A stretch of DNA of 64,000 nucleotides. It comes from Ephemerocybe angulata. Its lineage: Eukaryota > Basidiomycota > Agaricomycetes > Agaricales > Psathyrellaceae. The position numbers and the translations under genes were made by a program. The stretch is taken from positions 1,054,001 through 1,118,000 of the forward strand of contig JAACJK010000219.1 of the NCBI GenBank assembly GCA_013368325.1, in the 5' to 3' direction. Within the stretch, counting starts at the first letter, position 1, and each line of letters opens with the position of its first letter. The notes below the pieces were generated by a model, which worked only from the letters and a program-made list of their open reading frames with translations, searched no databases and was not told where the DNA came from. Below are positions 11,094 to 22,547 of this stretch, piece by piece.

Positions 11094-11713
11094 ATCGACC
11101 ACTTCCTCCCCAAGCTCAAGGATGAAGTCATGAAGATCATGCCCGTCCAGAAGCAGACCCGTGCCGGTCAGCGCACCCGCTTCAAGGCTTTCGTCGCCAT
11201 CGGTGACTTCGACGGTCACGTCGGTCTCGGTGTCAAGTGCGCTAAGGAAGTCGCTACCGCCATCCGTGGTGCCATCATCCTCGCCAAGCTCTCCGTCATC
11301 CCCGTCCGCCGAGGCTACTGGGGTTCCGCTCTCGGTGAGCCCCACACCGTCCCCGCCAAGGTCTCTGGAAAGGTCGGCTCCGTCATGTGCCGTCTTATCC
11401 CTGCCCCCCGTGGTACCGGTATCGTCGCTGCCCCCGCCGCTAAGCGTCTGCTCCAGATGGCTGGTGTCGAGGATGTCTACACCCAGGCTAAGGGTTCCAC
11501 TGCCACCATGGGTAACTTCTTGAAGGCTACCTTCGCTGCCGTGAGTATTATTGAAAACCTCCCAGTATCCGCATCTAAATTGCCTCTTATCAGATCACCA
11601 AAACCTACGCCTTCCTCACACCCGATCTCTGGCGCGAGATCCCCGTGTCGAAGCACCCCTTCGACGAGCACAGTGCTCACTTGCAGCTCGCTGCCGGCAA
11701 GAAGCAGTACTAG
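10824..11713 (+). CDS. RPS2: 40S ribosomal protein S2 (uS5)
   Basis: Three exons (10824-10933, 10994-11540, 11594-11713) give 258 residues, the usual length for fungal S2. It has the N-terminal [19 protein letters not shown] arginine-glycine tail, a target of arginine methylation in this family. Next comes the S5 domain with [13 protein letters not shown] [15 protein letters not shown], then the C-terminal domain with [14 protein letters not shown] and [19 protein letters not shown]. The protein sits at the mRNA entry side of the small subunit and helps decoding fidelity. Codon use is strongly biased to C-ending codons (GTC, CTC, AAG), as expected for a very highly expressed gene and unlike its neighbours. 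Confidence 0.98.
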
Positions 11714-11880
11714 TTTTTTTGTAGTCAGATTTCCGCTGTATATTTCCACGCTTCTGTAACGCATTTCTCTCTGGCATAAATCTGCGTTGCTTGGATCCTG
11801 AGAAATTGCGCGATCATGCGTTCGGAAATCGGAAACCCGCCGCGCGGCTCTTCCCCTCTTCTTCGTGTTCGACCACCATC

Positions 11881-13903
11881 ATGGATTCTCCGAAGCGATT
11901 CTCCTTCCTCGCGACCAAGTCCATGAGCAGCCTCAGGGCTGAAGTCAACCTCAATGCGGACCCGATTGTCGCTCAGAAGCACGAGCGTCGTGCCCATCGC
12001 GTCTTTCCAGGCCCAGACGGTCGGGGCACTATCTCGAAGGGCGAGGGAATGACACGCGAATCGATACACTCAAGATGGTCCTCAAGGTGCGTCCCAGTTG
12101 ACCTCGCCAACACTCTACTAACGCGTTTCTAGTGCAAGCACTGTACGCGAACCTTTCGAGGACAGGGCGTATCGACGCGCGAGCGAATACCATGCCAAGG
12201 CGTTTTCACCTATCATGGATACCGACCACGCCAGAAAGGCGAACATGTCCTTGGACGATATTCAAGAAGATCCTGGCCACCACGTCGTGTGGAAGAAATC
12301 TAGGCGTTTGGGTCGCGCGACTCTTGACTCTGGCTCAGACTCGTCCCCGCCGGAACTCCCTATACTACGGATGAGCTCCTTTCCCGACATGATGGCTGCT
12401 AGTCTTTCCAGCTGCACTCCCGACTCGACGCCTTTGACCCTTTCGGATTCATACACCGTCTCGGATACATCCTCGTTTCAGGGTCTGGTCGGCTTTGCTT
12501 CGGAGTTTCCTCAGCCGCCTTCCCTCAGTCCCGCCCTGCGCCGAATGCAAAGCGCACCTTGGCTGAAGGACATGCACGCTAGTTTCGACGCGGTCGACAG
12601 CCATTCGTGGCGACGGCTGAGCCAAGCCACTATGGAACGTTCTAGGGATATGGAGCTCTCATTCCCTTCGTCTCTCGCCGATCTACCCCCTTTCTCTCGG
12701 AATACCTTCACTGTTGCGGACATCTCGGTTCAGAAGAAGACGGTGGATTTGGAACAGGCCGAGAGGGGTTCTCCTTTGGACAGGCTACTCGAGGAGACGA
12801 ATACAGCTGCAACCGCTAGTGACTACTTTTATTCTAGGCGACATACCTACAAGACTCGCACCACGGACGACTTACTTGAATGGTCCGTATCTCGGAGAGC
12901 TCAAGAATCCTTACGACCTTTCGGCACTGTCTCTTCCGGAGGTCTAACTCAGCGGATCAGGAAACCATCTCTGGGGAATCGTAAATGGTCTGATGGTAGA
13001 CGAAACACCGTATCCTCGACGAGCCCGGACCCACCGTTGCTCATGGAGAAACCTCGTACTATCCGCAAGGTTGCTAGCATGCAATCCCAGGGTCCAGGGA
13101 AACCTTTCCATGAAGGGATCACAGGGCAGAGGTCGATACCGAAGATCAAGTCGTTGCGGTTGTTCCCGCCCCATTCTTATTCGAAACACGATATTGCAGG
13201 GCTGGCAGGGAAAAGGAGGGACACATCTCCTGAGCCTAAATCGAGGAACTGGCTGCTGAGCTTGCGAACCTCCTCGGGAAAGGCCGCGACTAATAATAAC
13301 AAATCCAAATCTCAGGAACGGGAAAGGAAGTCCATGGATGCTGCGTCTACTAGGGTCTCCGGGGCGGGTTTGAAGAAGAAGATTTCGCGTCGCGAGCGTA
13401 CTCCGTACCCGTCTGAGCTGGAACGCTTGGCTCATCTTGAGATGGACTCCAAGAAAGACGCGGAGAAGGGGGTCAAGATCCGTACAACTATTAGGAGCAA
13501 AAGTCGACGCCACCGTCGGGAATCTCATCTATCTGGGCTTGGGTTTGCTCATTACGACTCGTTCAACGGCGGCTCTAGGTCTTCTGTGAACATTGGGCTA
13601 GGTTTAGCAGGAAGCGCTAGTACGAGTCGGCTGGACGGTCCTTTTACTTTACGGAAGGGGCCTCAGGCTCAGGCTCACGATCCTGGCGCATCTGGGGAAT
13701 ACATGGGCGGAGGTAACACGAGTGTGGAGACGTCGACCTCATTTATGGATATCACACCTGAGAGGGGGGCGAAGGCGGACAAACCGGCGGCTGTTGAGCA
13801 GAGGAAGGATAGGGTGAGGAAGTTCATTGCGAAGGCGAGCAGTGGGTTTATGGAGTGGAGGAGGGGGCTGGGCGCAAAGAAAGGGCATCTGGAGTCTCCT
13901 TGA
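11881..13903 (+). CDS. Orphan basic, Ser-rich protein of 658 residues
   Basis: Two exons (11881-12086 and 12133-13903) join in phase (TCA AG + T). The ATG at 11881 is the first in frame; the open frame extends upstream to 11791 but without ATG. The product MDSPKRFSF... is hydrophilic and probably mostly disordered. It has many short RRxS and RxxS sites (PALRRMQSAPW, SRRHTYKTR, RKPSLGNRKW) that look like basophilic kinase targets, and a lysine/arginine-rich C-terminal third. I see no membrane helix, zinc ligands or catalytic motif and do not recognise a family. It starts only 170 bp after the RPS2 stop. Confidence 0.8.
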
Positions 13904-15414
13904 ATTGGTATGAATTCCGAGTCGGCTGGATCGATTCTCCCATCTTGTATATTTCTGTCGGTGTGTTGTAATCTCTTGGGCTCGTGGGCTTCGTTGGCGT
14001 TACTCTTTGCGTTGTGTTACGGCTTTATTTGTAGGATGATTAAAATCTTATTTCGCTTTTTGGTTGGTGTTTGTACAGGAGAAGCAGGGGATTGGGATCG
14101 TTGTCAGTATATTAGGGTAACAATCTCTTCAGAAGTCTTCAGTGAGATTAATGGCGCCTCTGGTATGCCTATTACACTATCGAAGGCATTTCCCTCCTTC
14201 GCAAGAAGAGATTATGTGTGTTTCGTACCCAGAGGGAGTGAGGTGTGTCCTTGTACATTACCCATATGGTAGTGTTATGCTTCATCAAACGTCACCTGCC
14301 CTGGGCCCATCCAGCAGTTGGACTCAACTTCTCTAGAGTTGTGGGATAGGATGCCCGCGTATCACCAGCGGAAATAAGGGGATTATGCAATAAGATGAAG
14401 GAAGCATTGTATCCTGAAATTTCTTCGGCGTTCCGAGCTCGGGTAAGAAGGAGAGATACTTAAGAGGAGGAATTGACTGATCTCGACCATGAAAACGACC
14501 GAAGGTAAGAAATGAATTACGTTGTGGTATACGGGGTAGAGGCACGACAGGGCACGACCAACTAAGGACGCGAATAGATTAGCAATCCATAAAAGCGGCA
14601 AACGGACGGGAAGCGCCCGCCGGCGCCTGCCTCGCCGGCACCTATAACGAGTACTAGTTGTAGCTGGGGAAGTGTTCTGGTTGGTAGTTTCAGTGTGCGA
14701 GTGTTGTACAAGTATGGTATGAATAGACAGGATTGGGTAGTAAGAGGGTAGAAAATAGGTAGTAAGAAGATAGCAGATGATTATGCATACTACAACTACA
14801 AGATAGGGGAAGGGCAACGAGCGGCGCGGAGACAACGTTAACGATGGTATGCAGTGCCGGGATGGTAAGGTAGGGTAGGGCGGAGGGATGGGGATAGAGT
14901 GAATGCTATGGTTGGATGTTTGAATGCAAAGGGAATGTAGTGGGAGGTTAGTGGTACAGGATGGTTGGTTGTCGAAAGATGGTGTGAAGGTGAGTGGTTG
15001 TTTGGTGGGGGAAAGGGGGATATGTGCGGTCAGCATACATCGTAGACGGTCGTGCTCGCGTGGTAATACGAGGGAGGGGTCGTTAGAGTAGGGGTATAAC
15101 AGTGCTCCGGCCACCGGCGCCCGCGAAGTGAATCATGCAGAGCAAAGGGGTAAGTAAACAAGCAAAGGATAGGATAGAAACAGCATAGGGAAGGAAGATG
15201 GATGAGAATAAACAAGATTGAGCATCAGAAGAAGATTAGATGGGTTTTGGCCAAACATTCCGGAGAAGAGAAGATACTAAAGCAGGAGTGTTCCGGTGTC
15301 TTCCTTTTGGGTGGCAAATCGGTCGTGTCAGATGTCATTCATTCATACAACGCCTTGATGTTCGTGGTCATAGGGCCCATCCATTAAGTCAATCGGCGAT
15401 GTGAAGTGCAGAAG
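13904..15414. other. Long convergent intergenic region
   Basis: This is 1.5 kb without a supported gene, between two convergent genes. On the plus strand it is purine-rich over 14700-15000 and contains a G-quadruplex-type run (14873-14893). Long open frames on the minus strand here are compositional: they are Ser/Pro/Leu biased, without introns or domains. Confidence 0.4.
14873..14893 (+). other. G-quadruplex candidate
   Basis: Four runs of at least three G are separated by loops of 2-4 nt (GGG TA GGG CGGA GGG AT GGGG). This meets the usual sequence rule for an intramolecular quadruplex. It lies downstream of two convergent genes. Confidence 0.5.
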
Positions 15415-17687
15415 CTAATGAAAAAACCATCGACCATCAGAATAGCGCAGACAAGGTAACGATGCGGAGAAACCCACATAAGGGTGCAGTTGCGAGACGG
15501 GCCGCTCCTCCTGCAGCACCTCGCGCACAGGCCGGCGGATATCCGATTTCGATGAATCAAGCCTCGAGAACTTGCCATGTCGGTTGTACACAAACGGTCC
15601 ATCAGAGTTATGGCGGCGCAGAGTAGGCGAGGACGTCGAGGTCGCGGCGCCGTCCATTTGGGACTCCCGTCCGGCGGGCCAAGCAACCCCGCCACCGCCG
15701 CCGCCCTCCTCCCACACCGTATCGTCAGACTTGGTGCCAGAGTTGCTGAACGATTCCATCCGTTTGTGGCCTGGCTGAGACTGAGAGTGCTGGATGGGGT
15801 GGTTCTGGTGTGGCGGAATGGGGGAAGACCTCCTTCGCATTGGCGGCACCTCTCCGTCTGAGTCGTAGGTTGAGGAGAGGCCATCGGTGTCCACGGAACC
15901 CCTGCGGTCGAGAACTGGTGGCGGGGTGTCCACATGCCGCGGTCTCGTCTCCTGGGGGAATCTGAACGAACTCATGCGGTAGGCTCCAGAGGCAGGCGTT
16001 GCGGGCCCATCGAGTGCAGCGATAGGGTTGGACGGGTCGTGGAAGTGATATCCTTGGTGGTGATCGTGGAAGTACTCAGGAGCGTTAACGGACGGGGGTT
16101 TGGCAGACGTCTGGGGTGATATGATTTTGACACGGTAGCCAGCTTCGTGGGTGATCGAACGGGGGAAGAAAACCTATGGTTTGGTATCCAATAAGCTATG
16201 CTGCACCGCTCCGAGGGCTTGGTTCCTGAACTTACGAGGAGGGTGATCCCAGACGAGATGAATGATCCCATCCCAGCGCACATCAACAGGAAATCTGCAG
16301 GGAGTCAGAGAGGAACTATAATGATAAACGCTTTGCATACCGAGGGCGACCCTGAAACATAGGGGGTAAGTACAGCTATCATTGGCAGATATAGAAAGAC
16401 TTACGGGCTCCCGACAATAGGGTACGGCCCCCTTAGTGCATCCACTGCAATCATCAACAGCGGCAAGGAGAACAGGAAGCGAAAAACAACGCGAATGCAC
16501 TAAAAACAATTAGCCGCGGATACGCTAGAAGCAAGCATGCGAGCGCTTACATTCAGCTGGTAGAACGTCGCCAGCCGGACAATAACGTCTGGATCCGCCC
16601 CTCCTGCCTTGACATACTCGAGGAACGCCGGGAATCGGAAAATGACATAGAGAAAGCATATTGTCGTGACTGTCCCAGCTGATGATCCAACAAGAAAGAT
16701 GTACGCCAGAGTCTGAATTCAATGGCTAGCTGTCAGGACATCAAAACGTGCAAGAGAAGTGTAGAGCGGCGTACAGTTTGCACTTGATGTCGCGTTATGA
16801 GCGCTGTTATAGGCATGCCCAGGACAGCGATGCTGCTCCCTGGGGTATGGTCAGACAACATTGTCCGACAGGAACCAAGCACTACGCACCGAGATACCAT
16901 GTCCGGAACTCCCAACAATGAAACCAATCCCGCTTTCCCGGCCCTTGGTGAAGTAGAAACAGCCAAAATGTGAGCTCTGGGCAGGGGAACGAACGTTTCG
17001 TTAGAACACGAGTAAATCTTGGCAGTTTCGTCTTGGCGACTCACCCTCTAGATGTGTGACACTGAAAATGAAAGAACCCGTGAGTTACCAAGCTAGGACA
17101 CCAGCGGAGTACGCACAGCTCTAATGACCACGAGAAACTAAGGACAAGGAAGAGGGGCAATAGCCAGCGCCTGTTGCTGGGGTCATACTGTTCGAATGGT
17201 GTTGGCAAGACTGTGCAAGTGAGATCAGAGGAGCGTTGGATGGTGGGTTGGGAATGCAAGCGCACTCTTTCCGTCCGGCAAAATAATATATCCTGCAGTC
17301 CCGGCGAAGAATTAGCAGGACAAACGCGGTCAAGTCGCGTGAAGAACGCACCTTCGTTGTACTTAATGACAGTCAACGCGACACTGAAGACGATGAGGGT
17401 GGGCAGTGTCCCCAAATACGAATAGCTAGCGCGGGCGGTTAGCAGAAAGACGTATCTCGGGCTCCAGTTATCGTACGTCATGATTCTCTTGAATGCCCCT
17501 GGCTGCCTTCCAGAGTCCCATTTCAGACAGGCGAATTTATCGTAGAGCCAGAGATGGAGAATGAGGAGCACCAGGAACTGCATGACGCTGGAGTTAGAGT
17601 GCAGCTATGAATGCGGGGTTTGCTGGGACTGACGATGCATGAGAGAATGGACCAGAGGAGGTACGCCGAGGGAGATCCGGAGCTCAT
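15415..17687 (-). CDS. Orphan seven-transmembrane protein conserved in Agaricomycetes
   Basis: About ten short introns are needed; all joins I followed keep the frame. The start ATG at 17687 (MSSGSPSAYLLWS) is preceded by an in-frame stop. Seven hydrophobic helices follow: LLWSILSCIFLVLLILHLW, YLGTLPTLIVFSVALTVI, LLPLFLVLSFSWSLEL, YLGSSIAVLGMPITALI, AYIFLVGSSAGTVTTICFL, VVFRFLFSLPLLMIAVDAL and FLLMCAGMGSFISSGITLLV. Fixed blocks between them include VTHLEELTFWLFLLHQGP and ADPDVIVRLATFYQLN. A Ser/Pro-rich cytosolic tail of about 190 residues ends in GRWFFH. The topology is receptor-like, and I recall close relatives in other Agaricomycetes annotated only as hypothetical. No G-protein motif lets me assign a GPCR class. 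Confidence 0.85.
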
Positions 17688-18326
17688 AAACTCGAGCTAT
17701 GGAGGAGGAGAGTTGCACCAAAAAGCCAGTTTGTTGGAGGGAGAGAGCAGGTTGGAGGAGACTGTCCGCAGAGGCAGCATCAATATATTCCAGGGCTAGG
17801 TTGCTGTGGGAACTTTCCCTCTCACACGCCTCCTAAATCGGGTCTATTCCAATCTCTGATCGATCGCTTTTTAGCCCCATATATGTCCGCCAGTTCCTCG
17901 AGAAGAACAACACCAAAACCTCGTAGATTCAATGCCTATGTACAGAGGTGAGAACGAGCCCGGGGCAGCCAGGGCAATGGTGGATCTGGGGAACGACGAA
18001 GAGGCCCTGGCTTGCCTTCACGTCTTGGCCTCTCACAACGAATGACAGGTTACTAAACCCCTTCAAACGTTTCGGCGAAATGGCTGATGGTACCGGGTCG
18101 TTATGCTTCCAACGTTGGGGGTAATGCATCGGCACAGCCAAACCGACTTACTTTGCACGTCGGGAGCGTACTTGGCTAGAATGTCTGGCGGCTGGAAGAG
18201 AATCAGCAGATCCAATAAGTAGTTACAGGCGTCTCCTCGGATTCCTGAACCGAATTGAGCATGTTTAAGCCAAATAGGATTCATTTGAAATACTCACCCT
18301 CAGTGCTAGTGTCGCTTACCCTTGGC
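17688..18326. other. Intergenic region
   Basis: This lies between the EFG1 3' end and the 7-TM gene start, both on the minus strand. I see no gene or RNA. Confidence 0.4.
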
Positions 18327-19286
18327 TCAATCACTGCCTGACTCCTCGGATGAGTCGTCGTCGTTTCCAAAGAAATCGTCTTGGCCAATGTCCGGAGCCC
18401 CTTTTGAGGATTTAGATTTCTGATCATCTTTCGAAGGTGGGTTTTTGGCAGCGGTGTTGAATTTCTGGGAGGATGGAGCCTTTGGTTTGCTCATGTGAGA
18501 TGATTTGTCGGACTCGAGGTGTAATTCCGGTTCTGTAGAAAGCTCTCCCTTCTCCATGCACTCCTTGACCCACGTCCGGATCTCCTCGCGTTCCTGGCTT
18601 GTCTTGTCCGACTCGGGGATTGGGGTGGGCGCGGAAGACTCAGAGGACGTGTGCCGGACCTCTGGGGGAAACAGAGAGATGTACTTTTTCGTTTTCGGGT
18701 AGTGCTGCTTGGAATCAGTAAAATGCTTTCAAGAATACCAAAGAAGAGACGCACCAGGATGTAGTTAAGGTCGATCCTATATCTCGAGAGCTCTTTCTCC
18801 AACTTCTTCTTTTCCGAGCCCTCTGCCGACTGCAAGGCTTTCTTCGCCTGGTTTAACTTTCGCGTTACCTTCTGCCTTTCTGCAAATCCAGTTCCCGATG
18901 AGCACGAGTATAGTGCAGAGATATAGGGCTCACGCACCGAAGAACTTAATCTTATGATAGCGTACAGCAAAGTCCCGCTCCTTCGTTGCGACTTCTGCCT
19001 GCTCGAGTTCTGCCTCCAGTGCCTTGAGACGTCGCTCGGTCTCTACTCTGACATTAGCAGCAAGGCCCTCCTGTATATAACGTCAGACCTTGTAAAATCT
19101 ATTAGTATAGTTCCTCACCTTGGCCAATAACCGCCGTGCCTGCCGCAGAGATGCCTTAAGCTTTTGCCTGCCGGGAATCGCATTCGTTTTCGTTTGGTGA
19201 GGAGGCGCTTTGCTCTTTTTCTCCTGCTTCTTCGAGGTGGATCCCTCGGCGTTTTTGTGTTTGGGGTTTGTCCGTACTGGGGGCAT
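18327..19286 (-). CDS. EFG1: rRNA-processing protein EFG1
   Basis: Four exons (19119-19286, 18938-19070, 18755-18879, 18327-18704) give 267 residues. EFG1 is a nucleolar factor of the 90S pre-ribosome needed for 18S rRNA maturation. The family domain is clear: KLKASLRQARRLLAKEGLAA, then NVRVETERRLKALEAELEQA, then KERDFAVRYHKIKFFERQK. All of it is predicted coiled helix with a basic N terminus. The region behind it has YRIDLNYILHYPKTKKYISLF, typical of the family. The C terminus is acidic and Ser-rich (DDFFGNDDDSSEESGSD). The start ATG at 19286 gives a Lys-rich nucleolar-type N terminus. Confidence 0.92.
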
Positions 19287-19500
19287 TTTCAGAGTGTGTA
19301 GGGATAGAGGATGAGTGTAATCGAGTTTCTCAGAGCGTCAGAGCAGCCTGTGATTCTCAAAACGTCTGTTTGGCAAGAGTATCCAACCCAAACAACGCGT
19401 CGATGCCTTTGACTCGTGTTTCGCGATCAAGTCGTCTTCTCCTCCTGACCACCACGACCGACCCAGGCAACTAGGTTATGGAAATTGAATGAATGCATGG

Positions 19501-20553
19501 CTACGAACACTTGGGACATCTTTTCTTCTCGATACAGCTCATCGGGATAGTAATATGGTATGCCGTTTCACATTCTTCTTCTCCAGAGCACCCTTCACGA
19601 TGGACAGACCTGATATACGTGTGTGCGGGCTGTGCAACACAGTCTTCGAACTCTACGTTTGCCGCCACGCAGACCTCATTGCTTCTAAAGTCGACTTCGG
19701 AGTTGGGACAACCTCGTTGGAGATACATCGTGATGAGGCGGCGGGTCTCGAGATCGTGGACAGCACCAAGGTTGGGCTGGAAACCAGCCGCCACAACATG
19801 CTCGACAAACTCCGGATCCACCTCCTCAAAAGGAACACGACCACTCGCTATCTCCCACATCGCAATCCCCGTCGCGTAGAGGTCGTCCTCCTTCCTCACA
19901 GGCGAAAGCCGATTCTGCGTTGCGGCACGAAACGGGGAGATATACTGTGCGGTATCGCTGATATGGCCCATCCCACTCCCCTCGATGTCGGCCGATCCGA
20001 AGTCGCAGAAGAGAAGGCGGAAGGCGTCGCGGGCAGTGATGAGGTTGGCCGGCTTGATGTCTCCATGGATGATCCCCTTCGCGTGGAGTCGAGCGACGAG
20101 CTCTGTCAGTGCCGAAATCTGGGTTTGGGGAGATGGGAGAAGGCTAGGCGGCACTTTGAATTTCTGGGTGTTCCGGAAGTGGTCAGTCTTGGGGAATTTC
20201 TTGCATATGGTGGCTCCGAGAGGCTGGATGTACCCGCAGAGAAAGCCGCGGTCACTGAACACCCGTCCGACGGGTGGGAGGGTGCAGTCATCTCCTGCCA
20301 GGAGCATCATGGTGATCTCTTTGGGGAGCGCAGCGGCGCGGTACGCGTAGGTCGGGTCTTCGCCCAGCTCGGAGTGGGTTTCGATGATTTTGACGAGGTA
20401 GGCATCTTCGTAGATTCCAACGGATTCTGTGCTGGTGACTTGGATCGCGGTGCATTTGGGCCAGATGTCTTCCTTGTGCGTGTCGAGGTCCCATTTTCTG
20501 AACTCTGCTTTAACTCTGTCTTCTGCTGAAGTCTTTTTGCTGTCGGATACCAT
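19501..20553 (-). CDS. Serine/threonine protein kinase with Cys-rich C-terminal tail
   Basis: This is a single exon of 350 residues from ATG 20553. The N-lobe is divergent: VGIYEDAYLVKI supplies the likely lysine and there is no standard glycine loop. The C-lobe is clear: LVARLHAKGIIHGDIKPANL (catalytic Asp, Lys and Asn present), LLFCDFGSAD (DFG), YISPFRA, and DDLYATGIAMWEIASGRVPF for helix F. After the kinase domain comes a tail with paired cysteines: FEDC, VHREGC, GEEEC and IEKKRCPKC, perhaps a small zinc-binding module. This tail, and the order of elements, is shared with the kinase-HAD genes at 25.9 and 39.9 kb. This gene is therefore their paralogue without the HAD insert and shows the ancestral layout. 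Substrates are unknown. Confidence 0.88.
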   Translation of the reverse strand: MVSDSKKTSAEDRVKAEFRKWDLDTHKEDIWPKCTAIQVTSTESVGIYEDAYLVKIIETHSELGEDPTYAYRAAALPKEITMMLLAGDDCTLPPVGRVFSDRGFLCGYIQPLGATICKKFPKTDHFRNTQKFKVPPSLLPSPQTQISALTELVARLHAKGIIHGDIKPANLITARDAFRLLFCDFGSADIEGSGMGHISDTAQYISPFRAATQNRLSPVRKEDDLYATGIAMWEIASGRVPFEEVDPEFVEHVVAAGFQPNLGAVHDLETRRLITMYLQRGCPNSEVDFRSNEVCVAANVEFEDCVAQPAHTYIRSVHREGCSGEEECETAYHITIPMSCIEKKRCPKCS

Positions 20554-20859
20554 TGGTATGAAGGTGGAGGTGTGGGCTCAAGCTCGTCTCCACACAGATG
20601 CACTCCGTCGCTGCTGGGTTTCGATGACGTAATGCCCCTCAAATTTATGGGCGCCTATAATTCTATCTCTGGTTGCCGTGCGGATCTCCAGGAGTCTTTG
20701 ATCGCTAAAACAATAATCTTAGGGCCCACATGGTACCCACATATCACAACACTCTATGAAGACTTGTTTCGTGATTTCTCGGTAGCCCTCAACCTTATCC
20801 CCAACTTTATTTGAAGCTGCCACTCATAAGTACCACTTCGCACCGTCCCGAATACCGAC
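20554..20859. promoter_or_regulatory. Upstream region with a block shared by two kinase genes
   Basis: Around 20724-20755 the sequence GGGCCCACATGGTA..CCCACATA is followed by a CACAACA run. Nearly the same block recurs at about 22407-22447 before the second SRPK-like gene. It may be a conserved promoter element or just remnant duplication. Confidence 0.45.
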
Positions 20860-22309
20860 ATGGAACTTACCGCGGTACCAAACCTCGACTTTTTCTATCC
20901 TCACCCCGGTATGAAGTTTAAAAATGGACGTTACGAACTTTTGCGCCGTCTAGGCTCCGGAGCGTATTCTACTACATGGCTCGTTTACGATGAAATGGCC
21001 GAGTACGTATATCTCCTTGAGCTGCACCATGCTTTGTTGTACTCACAATGTGCCCTAGGGACTTTTGCCGATATGCTGCAGTAAAAAACTTAACAAGGGC
21101 AGCCACCGACGAGCAAAAATCGGGGACGATGAATGAGCTGGCTTTTCTCAAAGCCATTGCGGCGATTGCCCCCGATTCCAGTCTTCCCGTGCTTCTCGAC
21201 GATTTTGAGATCGTTGGACCGACTGGTCCTCACTTATGCTTTGTGGTCACCCTTATGGGCCTGGATGTTATCTCTTTCCGACGGAGTGCCCCTAATAAGG
21301 CCCTTCGGCCATATATTGTCAAGAAGATCATCTCAGACGTTGTCGAGTCTCTTTCGGTATTACACGAAAGCGGGATCATCCATACAGGTAATGGCATGAT
21401 CATAGGATGGTTGGCCCATTTACTGACGACGCCGACACAGATGTCCAAGGCAACAACGTTCTTTTCGGCGGGGTTGACCCTGATGAGATTAAGGAGGAGC
21501 TAGAAAACCACCCGCCAGAGGTCATCGGCCAGTTCGAGCTCTCTGATGGAACGAAACACTATGTTTTCGCGGCACGCCCCTTCATTGGACCGGCTCGATG
21601 GAACATGTCGCACTTGAAATCAGAGGCTCAAGCGTATCGGCTTATCGACTTGGGACATGGTTAGTTGTCGTTTTCGTACAGTTGGTCTATTCGTCCTTGA
21701 CACTTCCATCTCCCACCTTCTTTTATTTTTTTTAGCTCAGTGGGCAGGTCAGCAACCGACAGTCACCACCTTTGGATCTGCAGCGCTCCGTGCCCCGGAG
21801 ATTGTTATCGGTTCGGACTTTGGTCCCCATATTGACATCTGGGCGGTTGGCTGCCTAACGTATGAGCTTCTGGCCGGCGAATCGCTTTTTAACCCAGTCG
21901 GAAAGGACGATCGGGAGATGGAGGTTGAGCTTCTATCCCAGATCTTTGCCCTAACAGGAGAAAGGTACAGCGAGCTCATTTTGAGCCGTGCTCAATGGAG
22001 TGATGACTTCTTGGACAAGGAGGGTAAGCAGTTTCCAATGCGGCGCCTGTTGGCAGTAACCAATCAGTATACGTTATAACACACTCTCCGGACCTCACAG
22101 GGAATCTCAAAGGAGGAAACGTGCTCAATCCAACTTCGGTTGAAGCACGTCTCTCGAGCCGTGGGTTTATTTCGGAGGCAGAAGTCAAGTTGGCCGCAGA
22201 TTTTATAGGACAGTGTTTGAAGGTAGAACCGGCGAACAGGCCCAGCGCTGAAGATTTGCTCGGTCACACATGGCTGTACGGTGCCTGGTGCTGCAATCCG
22301 GACCATTGA
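20860..22309 (+). CDS. SRPK-like protein kinase 1 (tandem array)
   Basis: Five exons (20860-21002, 21059-21387, 21441-21659, 21736-22023, 22101-22309) give 395 residues in phase. It resembles fungal SRPK-like kinases: YELLRRLGSGAYSTTWLVYD (glycine loop), YAAVKNLTR (VAIK lysine), E in MNELAFLK, IIHTDVQGNNVLF (catalytic loop), LIDLGHGAQWAGQ (Mg-binding Asp), ALRAPEIVIGSDFG (APE) and DIWAVGCLTYELL. The catalytic-loop lysine is replaced by Gln (HTDVQGNN against HTDVKANN in the paralogues), which would be expected to weaken catalysis. The exon structure is the same in all four copies of this window, so they arose by DNA duplication rather than retrocopying. Confidence 0.9.
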
Positions 22310-22547
22310 TTCTCAGAAGCGATTAGGATACATATTCGTGGCCTTTTTGGTATTTCCTATTTCTTCAGTGTGGCGTCGAAATGACAATGAAATGTGTGGA
22401 CCCACTTTGGGCCCACATGGTAACAGATGGTAACCCACATACCACAACAGACTCTCTTTCAGTACGAGACTGTTAAAATGGAAGGTCGGGTTCGTAAATA
22501 CTCTAATTTACATCGCTTCCTGCTCACCGCGTTTGCGTCACTCTGCC

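Noticed and set aside
12132..12374. Alternative spliced frame MVLKCKHCTRTF at the start of the basic orphan gene, resembling a zinc finger
   Set aside because: It ends within about 60 codons. The same intron in the other phase links to the 590-codon frame, which is far better supported.
14383..15114. Minus-strand open frame of 243 codons in the 1.5 kb convergent spacer
   Set aside because: It is biased to Ser, Pro, Leu and His. It has no domain, no splice-supported extension and no typical coding periodicity; it comes from purine-rich plus-strand DNA.
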